A DNA stretch of 64,000 nt from Usnea hakonensis. Its lineage: Eukaryota > Ascomycota > Lecanoromycetes > Lecanorales > Parmeliaceae. The DNA is taken from positions 62,001-126,000 of the forward strand of contig BLJB01000207.1 of the NCBI GenBank assembly GCA_013423325.1. The letters are read 5' to 3'. The translations under genes were made by a program, and so were the position numbers. Of the stretch, positions 33,089-45,279 are shown piece by piece. A model generated the notes under the pieces. It ran no database searches. It saw only the letters and a program-made list of their open reading frames with translations, and was not told the DNA's origin. The first letter of the stretch is position 1, and each line of letters begins with the position of its first letter.

Positions 33089-35825
33089 TCAAGCACCAAC
33101 ACCGCCGCCATGCGCCTTTACCTTCGTCTTATCTAGCACCTCCACCTTCTTACTCAGCAGCTGCCGTAATTCCGGACTGATGACTTTCTCCTTAGCTTTC
33201 GCCTTTCGCTCTTCTTCCCCGTCAATACCTGCACTACTACCAGGCCGCCTCCGACCGTCAACGCCCGAGGTGGCGCCAGAACTACTGGACTTTGGTGAGG
33301 GTAGCTTGTCGGCTGGCTTTCGCTGGCGAACGGTAGGACTTGGGAAGTTGTTTCGCTTATCGACGGCTTCGACGGTTCTTTGAAACCGGCGGAAGAGAGC
33401 TTGAGCGCGGAGGAGGGTTGAGGGAAGGTCGATTGTGTTCGAGAGCTCGTTGACTATCCACGTCATTAATAACCTTGACTCCTCGAGAAAAGCGGAGTGT
33501 ACAATACCATATTTCAAAACTTCATCAAAATGCTTCAAATGTTCCATGATGACATCGCGATGCTTTTCCAATATCGCCAGCGCAACAAAGAGATGGAAAT
33601 TACTGCTCATATAATCCGTCCATAAGGACTCCCATAACCGGAGCACGTCTGTCCATTCAAATTCACGCTTGTACCAGACGAGAAGCATGCGGAAGAAGAA
33701 AAAGAAATTGGTAGAGTCGGCGGATTGAAGATGGAGGTATAGGGCTGGGTCCATGAGTTGGACGAGGTGATCGAGGGTGAGAAGTTGGGTACGCATGCCT
33801 GATTGGTCACGGAGAAAATTGCGCTCCTAATGACACATTAGCTGGCTACATAAAATTTGAACACGAAGAGTTCTAGACAAACCATTCGATCCATGAAACC
33901 AACGAATCCCCAGAAAGCTACAGCATCGTCTTGCTCAACGGCGTAGATAGGAGCTAGAAGATCGCTCATGCCCTGGACATAGCCAAGGTCACGATTGTAT
34001 TCATTGTACGTGAGAAGCATATCTTTCATCTGTTCAAGGTGGACATTGGTGCCGACCTCTGCAAAGGGTGAATCCGGATCTGGATGAGGTATGTCTTCGC
34101 CTTCGAAGAGGGGAATCTGACGATCGGTACGGTGGACATCCTTCTCTATATGTGAGATCCCCAGCAATGGGATGAGTCAGCCAGTAGCTCCTGAAATGAC
34201 TGAATGGAGGCGAGGGTATCTACCTATCCTGCCCTTCTGCTCTTTCCACCATTCAGTGTCCGCGGCATTGCCGCTGCCATCCACCATACGCTCCCACCAC
34301 GCGCCCTTCAACCTGATAAACTCATCTCTTTTGCTATTCATCATCGCGTTCCTCTCATCTGCTGTGCTGTCCCAGTCATAGACGCCTAGCAAGAAGAGCC
34401 ATGCTTCTTTCCGTACGCCATCGCTCGGATGGAGACCACCCAGAAATATTCTTTCCTTCACTTCATCGATGGTGACCTGCAAACGACCGGTCTTCGTGTC
34501 AAAAAAGCCCCTCCATTCTTTTGTTGAAACAGGCTTTCTCTTCTCGGCCAATGAGAGATTATTGGCTTCCATATCCAGGATCTCGAACTCTCCCACATCA
34601 CTGTCCTCCATCTCGAGTACATCCTGCGCCGTAAAGATCCTTTGACTTCGCTCTCTTTCGCTTTGCTCGGCAATACCCATAGCCCACCTTGCAAGGTAGA
34701 CCCGCGCGCTGTCAAATTCATCCTGCAAAGTCTGCACCTCGGGATTTTTCATCAGTCGCCTGACTTGCGGTGGCACCTTGGGATTCTCTGCAATATCCTG
34801 CGCCGTTCTCCTCGTGAAATTTGTGACCTGACTCATTTTCTCCAGAAAGCTCCACCTAGCTTGCTTCAGTGCCTTCGTGACCGGATCCATTCCCGCGTCC
34901 CGGCTACTGCTCGATGCTGCACTAGGCCCTTGGATACCCATTTGTCCTGCTGCACTGCTACCCAGCTTTGGGCTGTTGGGTGTCGATATCTTGCCACCAA
35001 AGCCCAGCTTATCTTCTGCGCTTGGCTCAATCAGATACACGGAGGGGTCCGCTCCTGACTTCTCCACCATCACGTATCTCTTCAGCCATCTTAGGACCTC
35101 ATCGCCCCCCCAAAATGTGCCTCCTTCTTCACTAAATGGATCGAACTTTTCCCTGACCAGCTTCTTCTTTTGTAGTATGGTCGACTGACATTCATCATCA
35201 TGAAAGAAAAGGGCGGGGAAGCTGTTGCCTGCTCGGGTGTTGATGACAACGCTGCCGAACCACCAGCCAAGACTGGGTGGTCTTATGAGCAGTGAATATA
35301 TCTCGCTCACTGGTACGGCAAAGGCATAGGCGCCGACTGGTGTGGTGAGAGATGTTGATGTAGGTGGCTCGGGCACAAGGGGAGTGTTCTTTGGTGGGGA
35401 AGAGGCGTCGGAAAGTTCAACTCTGACATAAGAGTCGAAAGCATCTCCTAGTGAGGATTCCGGTAGCCAGGCTAACAGGTACGATGTAGCTCGGTCTGCT
35501 TTCGAGGAGCCCGAGGAGCTGGTTCCTGGACGCGCATAGGTGGAGGGATTCTTCTGCTGTATGAGGGCTATGAAACCGGGGATATTATCTTTCGATGAGG
35601 GCGTAGGATGTACGTAAACCTAAGTTGCGCGTCAGTTGTCGATCGGAGTACACTCCTTGGCCGCTCATTTCAACACACCTTACTTTTGGAGAAGAGCAGC
35701 TTTACGCCGCGACCAGAGCTGCTGTGCATGATGGTGTTGTATTCGCCTTCCTCATCATCGCTCAAGTCATAGAACGAAGCTGTAGGAGAGGCAGGAGGTG
35801 TGAGTTTCGTGGCTGAGTCTACCAT
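33089..35825 (-). CDS. GYP7: GYP7-type TBC domain Rab GTPase-activating protein
   Basis: Exons 35825-35679, 35619-34224, 34145-33883 and 33826-33089, 847 aa. Introns are 56-78 nt. The N-terminal region (LLFSKSKVYVHPT, NIPGFIALIQQ) is the Rab-binding/GYP7 N-terminal domain, with a variable Ser-rich linker. The TBC domain carries the dual-finger catalytic motifs: IEKDVHR with arginine finger R520 and GYVQG with Q572. It continues with WGFVGFMDRM and FEWTDVLRLWESLWTDY. The family stimulates GTP hydrolysis by Ypt7/Rab7-like GTPases in vacuolar and endosomal traffic. The C-terminus is basic and Ser-rich. All four joins keep the frame, and family sequence is continuous across them. Confidence 0.93.
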
Positions 35826-37140
35826 CGTCACCTGCCTAGAGTCATTCGCGGAGGGAAGGGGAGATGCGGGGTTGTTTCAGCCTCGGCAACCAAGTCAGTC
35901 TTGTACGTGCGAAGCTTCAGAAAAGAGGTCCTGAATTATAGAACTTCATTGCTGATTCACAAAATATCTCAAGAGTAAGTTGTGGGTCGAGAACTGTGCT
36001 GTGTGAAGGGAATGCTTTCATGTTCTTCTATCTAGGAGGCGGTTGCGGGGCGCAGGATGACGAATTTACCCGCGATACAAGGCAACAGACTTTACCGACA
36101 ATGCATGTGTACGAAGACCTTAACATTACAGAGAGGGCAACAATTTCTTCGGTAATTTCTGGGACATGATGTTCAAATTTGATGTCCTTTCCTTTCGCTA
36201 CGGGACCTGCGAAGGCCACGCGTTTTGAAAAGAATGATAGCAGAACACCAGGAAGAATTTGGTGCATGGTCATGCCAGTGGCCCGTCGATCTACTGCACT
36301 GCGCCTCCACCAGCTGCACTGTCTTGCTGTACAGTGTACAGCCGCGACGACTGTCTCATACTGACCAATTTCGCCACAAATCAACATCTCGTTTCCCACC
36401 GCCGACTGCCTGGTCGCCGGTTTGAATAAGTTGTGCTCTCATCAGACGCGAGTATTCGATATCTGCCATCTTTCCTTCACAGCTCTTCTTGGCCTGCTTC
36501 GGTTACCAAGTGTTCTGCAAAACGCCCATCGGGACAGTCCGAACCTCTACCCGAAAGCGGCCCCCATTCTCGTAGATCTTCGCTTGATTACAGAGGTATC
36601 TAGATCATGTTGGGGTCGATTTTTAATGGCGCTGGCACAATGGTGTATTTATATTCCCTGTCTTCTCCGCTGGCCCGCCTTTCTCCATCTTGCCAGCTGT
36701 CTTCATCAATCCACGGTCTACAATCGCCAGACGCATTCGCAAACTCACTTGCGTTCTCTAATGCTGGAGCATATATATTCAAAACTTCCAAAAGTGTCTT
36801 GTGTTTATCTAACGCATCTAGTCATTAAGTTCGTGTATATCAATTTTCATTATTTGTCTACCTCAGCTAGCTGAAGCGTTGCTCATATCTTCCAGCCTTC
36901 AGTATGGCTGCCGGAGGTGATTAGCAATTAAACTTGAAGGCCACACGGGACGATTTCTATCCTTGCTTATAAGCATCGAGATCGTTGTCTGATCACGCGC
37001 TGGAGTGACAATTAGCTCTGACATAAGAAAGTCCTGCACAAGTTCCATCCAACCACCACCGCACAGAAGCGACAGGCTGCTCGTGATGAGAGACCGCTAG
37101 TCTTCAAAGCTTAAATATAGGCGGTGCTAAGGATGCGACA
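35826..37140. other. Intergenic, no supported gene
   Basis: 1.3 kb between divergent genes. A 150-aa open frame at 36422-36874 lacks any domain and has non-coding-like composition. A run of ~36 nt without stops around 36600-36830 on both strands appears fortuitous. Confidence 0.4.
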
Positions 37141-39906
37141 ATGCCCTTCACACAGTCAGTATTCACGTTCCGTTCCTCCTCGTCACCCCTGTGGCCTTCG
37201 GACGGAAATGAGAATGACGGACTCTGCGATGAGTGCGTGAAGCTCGATCTGGAACAAAGCTTTGCTCAAGCATTCGCCCTCTACGAAGGGGCTCGCAGGG
37301 GCAGAAACACACGGACCCTCAAAGTGTACCGCTCAGACAATGGCCCTCCTTACCTCGAGCACTTCTACTATGTCACGTCCCTGGGCGATCGCTTGTCACG
37401 CCTAACGTATTGTAAACTGTGTAACTTCCTTAGACAAACGATTACGGACGCGAGCAAAGACACGTACAAGCTGCTCGTCCTTTGCAGTAGTGAGAGCTAC
37501 TTGTTTGAGCCGCCTAGGAGTGATGCTCGCGGTCGGCCAGAGCAAAGACCGTGGGGTATGTTCGACCACAATGTCTTCATGGCTGTGGTGCCGGAGGTGC
37601 CTTTGATCCCAAAAATCGGTGTTCCCCTACGATGGCTCGAGACTGATCTTCCTAAGAATGGGTCAATATACCGGTTGACTCGGTCGAACTGGAATGAAAA
37701 GCGACTTGTCCTTCCCCGAGATCTCCAACCAAAGGTAGAGCTTGACCTCGTGAGGCTCTGGCTTGATCTCTGCAGGGGTAAACACGACTGTTGCACCCCA
37801 AAGAAGCCTGCCTACACATCACTGCCCAGCTTCCGCCTTATTAATTGTACGAAAAACCCTCCGGTGGTCGAAGAGCGGCCCTGGTTGGAGCGCTACGTTG
37901 CCCTCAGCTACGTCTGGGGTCCACCGTCCACAGACTGGCCACAGACAGTTCTTGACGCCGTGGAGGTCACAAAGCGTCTTGGGGAGCAGTACCTTTGGGT
38001 TGATCGCCTCTGTATCAACGATTCGGATCTGCAAGAGAAGAAATTCCTCATCTCCAAGATGGATGCCATTTACGAGGGCGCCGAGTTCACCATCGTTTCC
38101 ACTGCTGGTGATGCGAGAACGGGCCTACCAGGCGTGACAACGACGCCTCGAAAACCGCAACCGCGGGTCGAATTAAAAGAGCGCAGTCGGACCACCGGTG
38201 GCGCGTTTGTAATGAGTCCCGCAGCCTCCGCTTCGGATCCGTATTTCGAACTATTTGGCGTGTCGAAAGAAGAGTGTGAGGAGATGGGGAAAGATCGAGA
38301 ATGGCTGGATCTACACCGCCACGGGCTCAGGTCCAAGATGACGATAGATATGAGTGAATTCATGAAGGATCAGGAAATCATGGAGATATACGACATCTCC
38401 AGCGAGCATCTGAGAGTTTTCAAGGACTTTGCGGATGACTACAGAAACCCTATTGATGAATGGATGGTCAAAATGAAGCAGATGGCTGAGAGGATCGGAA
38501 TCCCTTTACAGGAGCTGCTGCCTCATTTGCTAAGCCAAACTGCAAGTCGTGCCGGCATGCCGGCAGATGCTTTCAGGGATATGCCCCCTAGACCGTCAAG
38601 GCCAATCACAAGCCCTTACAAGACAGAACACCCTTTGCCTTTGGGCCAGATCGCGGGTAGAACCGTTCTCGTATCTACCTTGGAGGATCCTCGAATGACG
38701 ATCAGAAATTCCGAATGGGCCACACGCGGCTGGACGTATCAAGAAGGTGTCCTATCGAATCGTCGGCTCGTCTTCACCGAGAAACAGGTGTACTGGGAGT
38801 GCCACGGCATGGCTACAAATGAGTCTCTCGATCTCCCTTTGGTAGATCTTTCTGGGCCGTCTGGCACTCGGATGACAGACTACATGCTGTCTGGCATCTT
38901 CAATGGGGATCTCCACCGTGTGCCTGAGCTTCAGTACGGCTTCAAGCCAGCTGCCAGCGACGAAATCTCTGAGCAAGTGCTGATGCTGGATAGCCACATT
39001 AACGCCTTCACCTCGCGCAATCTCACTTACGACAGCGACTCGTTGAACGCGTTCCAGGGCATCGCGGCGCAGTACTCGACTAACGACGGCTTATGTCTCC
39101 TACTGGGAATCCCCGTCTTGGCGGGACTGTTCGCCAATGGAAAGCCAGGGCTACAGGATACCTTCGCACTGTCCGTCTCGGCCTGGACGCATACCGCACA
39201 GCGGGTGGCGAAGGATGCGGAAATGTTTGTAGCGGACTGCCCCCGCCGCTCCCAGTTCCCCTCGTGGACGTGGGCAGGCTGGAAGGGCCAGGCCTACTTC
39301 AGCGCTAGTACTGCCATGGGCGAAGACGAGGACGAGCCGGCCGAGTCAGATGATACCATGTACGTCGATTTCTTCACAGCGATGACTAGCAAGGCCTGGG
39401 TCCCCAGCATCAATCGTCTCTGGTCGGCCGAGATGCAGCTGCACACGTCCGACGGCAGCGAAGCGACGCTACTGATAGGCGGGATGCCGGTGTTGGGCCT
39501 AGCCGATCCGAGCAAGTCGTGGCTACTAACGATCCGCAAGCCACTCGTGTTGCGGCACATGTTCCTTATGCACTCTACGATCGAAGGCGAGTGGCGGCGG
39601 CTAATGGGCAAGCTGGTGCAGCTCCATTTGTCGGTGCCCATGACGGAGACGGAGCAGACGGTCGGGCATAAGACCGGCGAGTTGGTGACGGTCCTTGTAT
39701 TTGCGAGCACGGTGCCTTTTATTTGGACCGGCACGGCGCGCTACCTGATTCTTCGGAGGGCGAAAGGCGACGGGACGCGCTGGGAGAGGATTGGGCGGTT
39801 GGCTATGATGATGGAGGAGTGGGATATGGACAGGTATAAGAGCGTGGCGGGCATGATTGCTGGATTGCCGGTTAAGGAATTTGAAGGAGATATTGTTTTG
39901 ATTTAG
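37141..39906 (+). CDS. HET (heterokaryon incompatibility) domain protein
   Basis: Single exon, 921 aa. The three classic HET blocks are visible: RYVALSYVWG (251-260), LWVDRLCIND (~285-294) with MDAIYEGAEFTIVSTAG, and WATRGWTYQEGVLSNRR (from ~526) with VYWEC. A further family signature, FPSWTWAGWKG, lies near 703. An N-terminal ~240-aa region with Cys pairs (CDECVKLDLE, YCKLCNFLR) matches the usual lead-in of these proteins. About 190 residues separate the second and third blocks, far more than usual, so an insertion splits the HET domain. HET proteins trigger growth arrest or death on non-self contact between strains; the partner is unknown here. Confidence 0.93.
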   Translation: MPFTQSVFTFRSSSSPLWPSDGNENDGLCDECVKLDLEQSFAQAFALYEGARRGRNTRTLKVYRSDNGPPYLEHFYYVTSLGDRLSRLTYCKLCNFLRQTITDASKDTYKLLVLCSSESYLFEPPRSDARGRPEQRPWGMFDHNVFMAVVPEVPLIPKIGVPLRWLETDLPKNGSIYRLTRSNWNEKRLVLPRDLQPKVELDLVRLWLDLCRGKHDCCTPKKPAYTSLPSFRLINCTKNPPVVEERPWLERYVALSYVWGPPSTDWPQTVLDAVEVTKRLGEQYLWVDRLCINDSDLQEKKFLISKMDAIYEGAEFTIVSTAGDARTGLPGVTTTPRKPQPRVELKERSRTTGGAFVMSPAASASDPYFELFGVSKEECEEMGKDREWLDLHRHGLRSKMTIDMSEFMKDQEIMEIYDISSEHLRVFKDFADDYRNPIDEWMVKMKQMAERIGIPLQELLPHLLSQTASRAGMPADAFRDMPPRPSRPITSPYKTEHPLPLGQIAGRTVLVSTLEDPRMTIRNSEWATRGWTYQEGVLSNRRLVFTEKQVYWECHGMATNESLDLPLVDLSGPSGTRMTDYMLSGIFNGDLHRVPELQYGFKPAASDEISEQVLMLDSHINAFTSRNLTYDSDSLNAFQGIAAQYSTNDGLCLLLGIPVLAGLFANGKPGLQDTFALSVSAWTHTAQRVAKDAEMFVADCPRRSQFPSWTWAGWKGQAYFSASTAMGEDEDEPAESDDTMYVDFFTAMTSKAWVPSINRLWSAEMQLHTSDGSEATLLIGGMPVLGLADPSKSWLLTIRKPLVLRHMFLMHSTIEGEWRRLMGKLVQLHLSVPMTETEQTVGHKTGELVTVLVFASTVPFIWTGTARYLILRRAKGDGTRWERIGRLAMMMEEWDMDRYKSVAGMIAGLPVKEFEGDIVLI

Positions 39907-41167
39907 GGCTCAGTGTTCTTTCGTCGGCTTCAATTCGCAATACACCTAGTACTTCCGTGGCTCTTCCTTTGCTTGCGGCATCCCTTACCATATGTATGCA
40001 CCGTCACGAGACCGCCTGCTGCTGCAACCCTCCATCAATCCCATAAACGTACCCAATCCCCCCACACAACCAGAGGAGCACTACGCCTACCTTACTGCCC
40101 CTATTCAATAAGCGTACATAAAAGCCCCAGCGAGGTGGGCACGTCATACCAGCTTCCTTATCAGCACGCTGACAGGGTGACTACGGGCGTACGTATGGTA
40201 GCATACCTAGGGAGAAAGTCGCTGACCATATTCCGACATTGATTGTTTGTTTTGCCCATATCAAAATCCCACTCATCCCCATCACAGCCGCAGCCTCAAA
40301 GCGCACCAATCAATCGGATCCGGGTGCTCATGGCCAAATTTTCTTACTCTACACCGTTCTTCCATCTCTTGGAAATCGGTCCATCACTACGAGTAGAGCT
40401 GTGCAGAGAGAAATCCTGCCCAAGCGCTAAGATTTCTTGGCGGTCACGCACGAGGATGTTGAGGTCATTGTGCAGATGCCGAGAATCTGGAGGCGCGGGC
40501 GCAGGATTTTAGGTGCGTTCTACATACGAAGCAGATATTTGCACGCCTTTTTCTGTTGATCAATTTCGCAGTTCTGTATGGTCTGATGATATCTCGTACT
40601 CCTCCCGCGTTGTCGTGTTCCACTTCACTGTTTCTATTTATTGGAGAGGAGACTCGTATAGGGGAATAAGTAAGATGCTTACCTGGGCTTCTATGTATAT
40701 CATGCATGCGCAGTCGTTAAAGCAGCGGCGGTACTCCGTATTCGTCAGATGATTACTAAGATGGGTTTCAAGTTGTTCTGGTACTTGTGTGAGGTACCTG
40801 AAGTACTTGAGACTATGTGGTGCGCGAGAAGGGGGCGTGGAAGATTATGTGGAGGCCTGCAGAGATGTGGCGGGCTGGACCGTGGAAAGGGTGATGTGAT
40901 GGAAATGTTTCAATATGCTGATTACATATTCCCTCTTCGGCTACCTTACCTTACACTGCCGCACGGCTCCATGTCCACAGCCTTTCCTGGCATGCGTTGA
41001 TGATCGACGTAAAAACGCCGTCATGCTCTTCTCGCGTGGAGAAAGTCTGCCGAGCGATGGACATGCCAGAGCCATTATTCTCACTCACATAGTGGAATTC
41101 CTCATCTTTCTCTCTGGTCACTGATTTGCGTCTACCATTGCTGTTCTGGCACGTTCCAAGTCACAAA
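39907..41167. other. Intergenic, no supported gene
   Basis: 1.26 kb with several domain-free frames (39913-40242, 40243-40512, 40749-41124). Confidence 0.4.
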
Positions 41168-42408
41168 ATGTCGTCTTTCGATGGTACGGGTAGAATAAAC
41201 AAGTGGCCTTTGCTGGTTCGTGTGGCTCTCAGTTACGTGCGTGGCTTCAACTGAACAGATTAGATATCCAATTCCGTCCTCTTTGCAGTCTGTCTGGTGA
41301 GCGTGACCGTTCGGTACTACGTCCGCTTCTTCATACAGAAACAGCTGTCAATTGATGATGGCATTCTACTATTCGGGATTCTCTGCTTGATCTCCGCTAT
41401 GGTCTTACTGTTCATCTTCGTCGACAACTTATATCTAGTCGAGGCGTTGGAAGGAAACGTTATCCCGACCGACTTGCCGGTGGACTTCCTTCAGGGTGTC
41501 TCTGACTTTGAAAGATTGGTTGTTGGTGCTATGGTGCTGACATGGTGTTCTATCATCTCCGTGAAGTTCAGCTATCTATTCTTGTTCAGGAAGCTCATTG
41601 ATCGCGTTCGTTCTATCGTCATTTACTGGTGGGTTGCTGTGGTATTCAATGCATTGATCTCGATTTATGGCATTATCATATATGCCGGTGTACGCCCGTG
41701 GTATTGCACCACCAATTCAGGTACTCTTAGGACTCATGCTTGGACCCTTTCCTATGAAATGAGATTTATGGCTGATGCATTGGCTTTAGTGGAGTGTTTG
41801 CAGGGAGGTGGTCTAGACAGATCATTTGCTTTTGCAGTCAGCCAAATGGTCCTCGATATCCTTGGTGATCTCTTGAGTAAGTTTCACGTAGTCGAACGTT
41901 TCATAACTGATCTCTCCGTGCAGTATTGTTCATCCCTTTCCGCCTCATCTGGAGGATCAAAGTCCGAATGTCGCAAAAGTTGGTCTTGGCGTCAACCCTC
42001 TGCCTTATCGTCCTGACCATAATTTGCACCATAATCCGTGTTGCCGGTGTTCGCACGAGCTCTAGCGATTCCTCCTTGGATACTGTATGGCAGGTATACT
42101 GGCAGTACATTACTGCTAACATTGCGTTGACCATGACTGCGGCCACAGCCTTTCGAACATTCTACATCTCCAGACATCAAGACCGACCAGCGCAGAGACA
42201 GGAAAGCAACCCATCTTGGCTTGGGAGGAGCTGGCGATTCTTCAAATCGATTCTAAGGCCGTGGTCGTGGCAAGGAAAAGCCAGCGCGCTGCAATTAAGT
42301 GAAGACTCAAGTAACCGAGGCATGGAACTACCACGGATCGAAGAGCGGGCCACCATGACTGGTATGCGGACTTTCATTAATCGGCAAGGAGAGTTCGGTG
42401 AAGAATAG
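41168..42408 (+). CDS. Fungal integral membrane protein, rhodopsin/PTH11-like domain
   Basis: Proposed exons 41168-41215, 41264-41720, 41790-41876 and 41924-42408, 358 aa. About seven membrane spans are visible, including SVLFAVCLVSVTVRYYV, DGILLFGILCLISAMVLLF, VLTWCSIISVKFSYLFLF and LTMTAATAFRTFYISR. The family markers RYYVRFFIQKQLSIDDG, VLDILGDLL and the C-terminal MTGMRTFI are all present. The second intron (69 nt) has no frame effect; I splice it because it has a CTGAT branch and its removal restores the family spacing before ECLQGGGL. The first exon and donor (41216) are tentative. These plasma-membrane proteins are mostly of unknown function; some resemble PTH11-type receptors. Confidence 0.8.
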
Positions 42409-43519
42409 TAAGCGCCCTAAATTTTGGAAAAACAGGCCCTGGTGGGAAAACTTTTCAGCTGAAAGTTTTGCCCTCCACATTGTCCGTGCCAAGGTGAAGG
42501 ATTTACTCTGACCTAAGCCAAGGAAAGCGAGTACGGCAGCCTTGCAAAGAAGCACACCGATCGAACAAATTATATTAAATCAATCTGACAACCGAGCGGA
42601 TTGCATTTCCAAATATATGTAGGAGGGTAGGCAGTCATCTACCGACATTAGCACTCCACATGGCCATCCAATTACCAGTGTTCTATGAAGTGATGACGAC
42701 AGTATACACCTACATTGACAGCCACTTAGAACCATGTGCTAGAGATCCACAATCTTGATGAAACGTGTCAACACGATTTGATTGGGCGAGTGTGTCTACC
42801 CGCCGCACTGGGTGACGGACACTGCAGATGATCGACCCCCTGCAGCATGCAGGAGGGTAAGCCTCGGTAACGACATCTTCAGCCTTGTCAATGGGAACGA
42901 CCTTCGCGTAGGGATACCTTTATAGGACAAAGGTCTGCACATTTAGATATTTCAAGATTTGCTCAGCCCACTCCCACTCTGTGATGACAATGCTCTGTAC
43001 ATTGATCTGCTAGGGTACTTTAGTATTTGAGAGGTGCCGACAAAATCCCGTCCCGGCACCGCTTATTCTTGGTCATCCGCTAGTCAATAAAAACGAGTGA
43101 GAAATTTCTCAACGTCAGCCTTAGCTGTGCCGCGAATGTATTTAGCAATGTAATATCGCTGCTTTGGAAGCTTGTACGATTTGTTCCATCCGACCAATGG
43201 TACTGTCGATCGGCCGGGCGACCGATGTCACAATCAGAAAATTCCAGCCCTGACGCCTCGACACTGCATGGAGGATTTTCACGACTTGAGCAGTACTGGG
43301 CGGGCTCATGGATTGAGGCTGCTTTATATATCGGAGCTGGGCGTTTCTTTTCAACTTTTGCGAAACATAGCACCATTCTTTGCTCTGCTCTTCCCCTAGA
43401 CGATCACCTTGGGAAAAGTCGTGCAGTGTCCTCACCTCTTTTTTCTTTAGAGAAAACTGATGCAGCAAACATAAACTTTTCACAACATCGCAACAGTCGT
43501 CTTGTCTTCGCGAGTCACG
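42409..43519. other. Intergenic, no supported gene
   Basis: 1.1 kb with no recognised gene. The final ~150 nt form the leader of the CFEM gene. Confidence 0.4.
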
Positions 43520-44334
43520 ATGCTCTTCCAAATCCTGTATATAGCGCCCCTTGTCCTTTTCCTCTCCTCGAGGTCACATGCCCAAGATTTATCCGATCTC
43601 CCTTCCTGCGCAGTACGTCTCTCAGTACCCACTCACCTCTCTCTCCCATAAGGGCCCCACAAACTCGGCTCGACACTCTCCCTCCCTAAGCCATCATCCT
43701 TACCACGAACCCACCAAGCTAACACCCCTCCCCCCCCACAGCAAAGTCCCGCCCTCTCCGCAATCGGCTCCACAGGCTGCCAAGCCAACGACTTCGCCTG
43801 CCTCTGCAAAGACAACGCCTTCATCAACGCCGCTCTCGCCGGCGCCGAAAAACAATGCCCCCAGGCTGATCTGCAAAGTATGTCCCCCCCCCCCTCTCCC
43901 CTAGCCAATTTCCCACCCCACCAACAACCCCGAAACCCCATAACCGCATTGCTGCGCAACCAAGACCCACGACCATAAAGGTCACCCCCACCATCAAAAA
44001 CCCCACTAACATCGCAACCACCTTTGCCCCGTCTCCAGAAGTCATCGCCTTCGCGCAACAAATCTGCGGCAGCGTGGGGGTTAGTCTTAGCGTTAGTGCT
44101 ACGGCTCAGGGAAGCGGTACGCCTTCTGCAATCACGAATACGAATACACCTACGTCAGCGCCTGCGTCTGTGACTACGAGCTCGCGGGTGTCGCAGTCGG
44201 CGACTGGGTCTGGTAAGACGGCGACTGCGACGGGGGCGGCGACGGCGGGGGCTGGTGGGAGGGGTGGGTTGGGGGGGTTGGTGTGGGGTGGGGTGGTTTT
44301 GGGGTTGGGGTTGGGGGTGGGGGTTGTTGGGTGA
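43520..44334 (+). CDS. CFEM domain protein, probably GPI-anchored
   Basis: Exons 43520-43612, 43742-43877 and 44039-44334, 174 aa. A signal peptide (MLFQILYIAPLVLFLSSRSHA) precedes a CFEM-type domain: LPSC30, STGC44, DFAC51LC53, KQC70 and QQIC86 with D48. Six of the eight usual cysteines are visible; the one expected after PSCA and one in the second half are missing. A Ser/Thr-rich stalk follows, then a Gly-rich hydrophobic tail (GGVVLGLGLGVGVVG) typical of GPI attachment. CFEM proteins bind haem or act at the cell surface in adhesion and virulence. The missing cysteine pair would change the disulphide pattern. The intron at 43613-43741 is 129 nt and the one at 43878-44038 is 161 nt; both are C-rich. 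Confidence 0.85.
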
Positions 44335-45279
44335 GGGGAGACGCTTGGGTTGGTGGGGAGCTCGCTTGGAAGCGTGGTTCGCTTGTGGAGATGTCTAAGA
44401 TGTTCTGTTCACTTCAGCATCGCCATATTTAGAGCGTCAGGAAATCAAGTATCATCACCATCGTATTGCAAATGTCAAAGTGCGTCACTCCACCACCACC
44501 ACCACCACCACCCAATACCCTCTCCACCCTCCACCCCATCTCCAATCAGTTCACCACCTCCATCTCCAGGCCATATCGATTTGGTATGCCTGATTGTTGA
44601 CTCTGACTCGGTCCCCATCAACGACTGTAACGTTGTTCGCACCTCCCAGTCCTCCGTCTGCCACATGCAGAGCGGATACTCGCTCTGTGCGCCCTGTCAA
44701 AATAAGACTGATATCACAGTAACCAGGTAGGAATCAAACTCAGTATCTTGGTCCGGTCTGGATTGCCATCCTTGTCAAGAAAGTATATAGAAAGGAAGAG
44801 TCGTCCATCACACTTTGCCTGAGTTGCGCAACGGTCGAAGTTCTGAAGTCGTTTTGGTAGCTCCTGGGCATCATAAAATAAGAATGGAGAGACTTGAGCA
44901 TGCATGTCTATCTCTTGTGGCTACATGCAATCTGGATTCTATTTTCTAACAGACTCCTGGGCCTAGTGGAGTCTTCAAACATGGTCAGTCCGGGTCAAAA
45001 AGCAGGATGATGTAACACGGCCGATTGTAGACCTCATTTTCTCAATAGCAAGTTCAATTCATGATGGCCAATTGGCCGGATCTAGTAGGTAGATCACGTA
45101 AGTAGCATATTTGGCCGAGAGGCAGGACTGTAGGATAGTATGATAAGATCAATCATGTCACGTGGCTGTTGTGTATGCACTTCAGTATAGGAGTTTTGAG
45201 GATACTATCTCACATATCGGCAACAGAGGGCAAGATTCAGCGTCAAAAGATTTGTATGCACAGCATTTGCATGTCGCGT
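44335..45279. other. Intergenic; CAC microsatellite
   Basis: No gene is seen between the CFEM gene and the convergent FAD oxidoreductase. A (CAC)n run of about eight units lies at 44488-44512. Confidence 0.45.

Noticed and set aside
36422..36874. Open frame of 150 aa between GYP7 and the HET gene
   Set aside because: No domain, atypical composition and no leader or splice signals; likely chance.
44690..44760. Antisense segment with a B-box-like TTTGATTCC
   Set aside because: The flanking bases do not form a T-stem and no acceptor stem is found, so it is not a tRNA.
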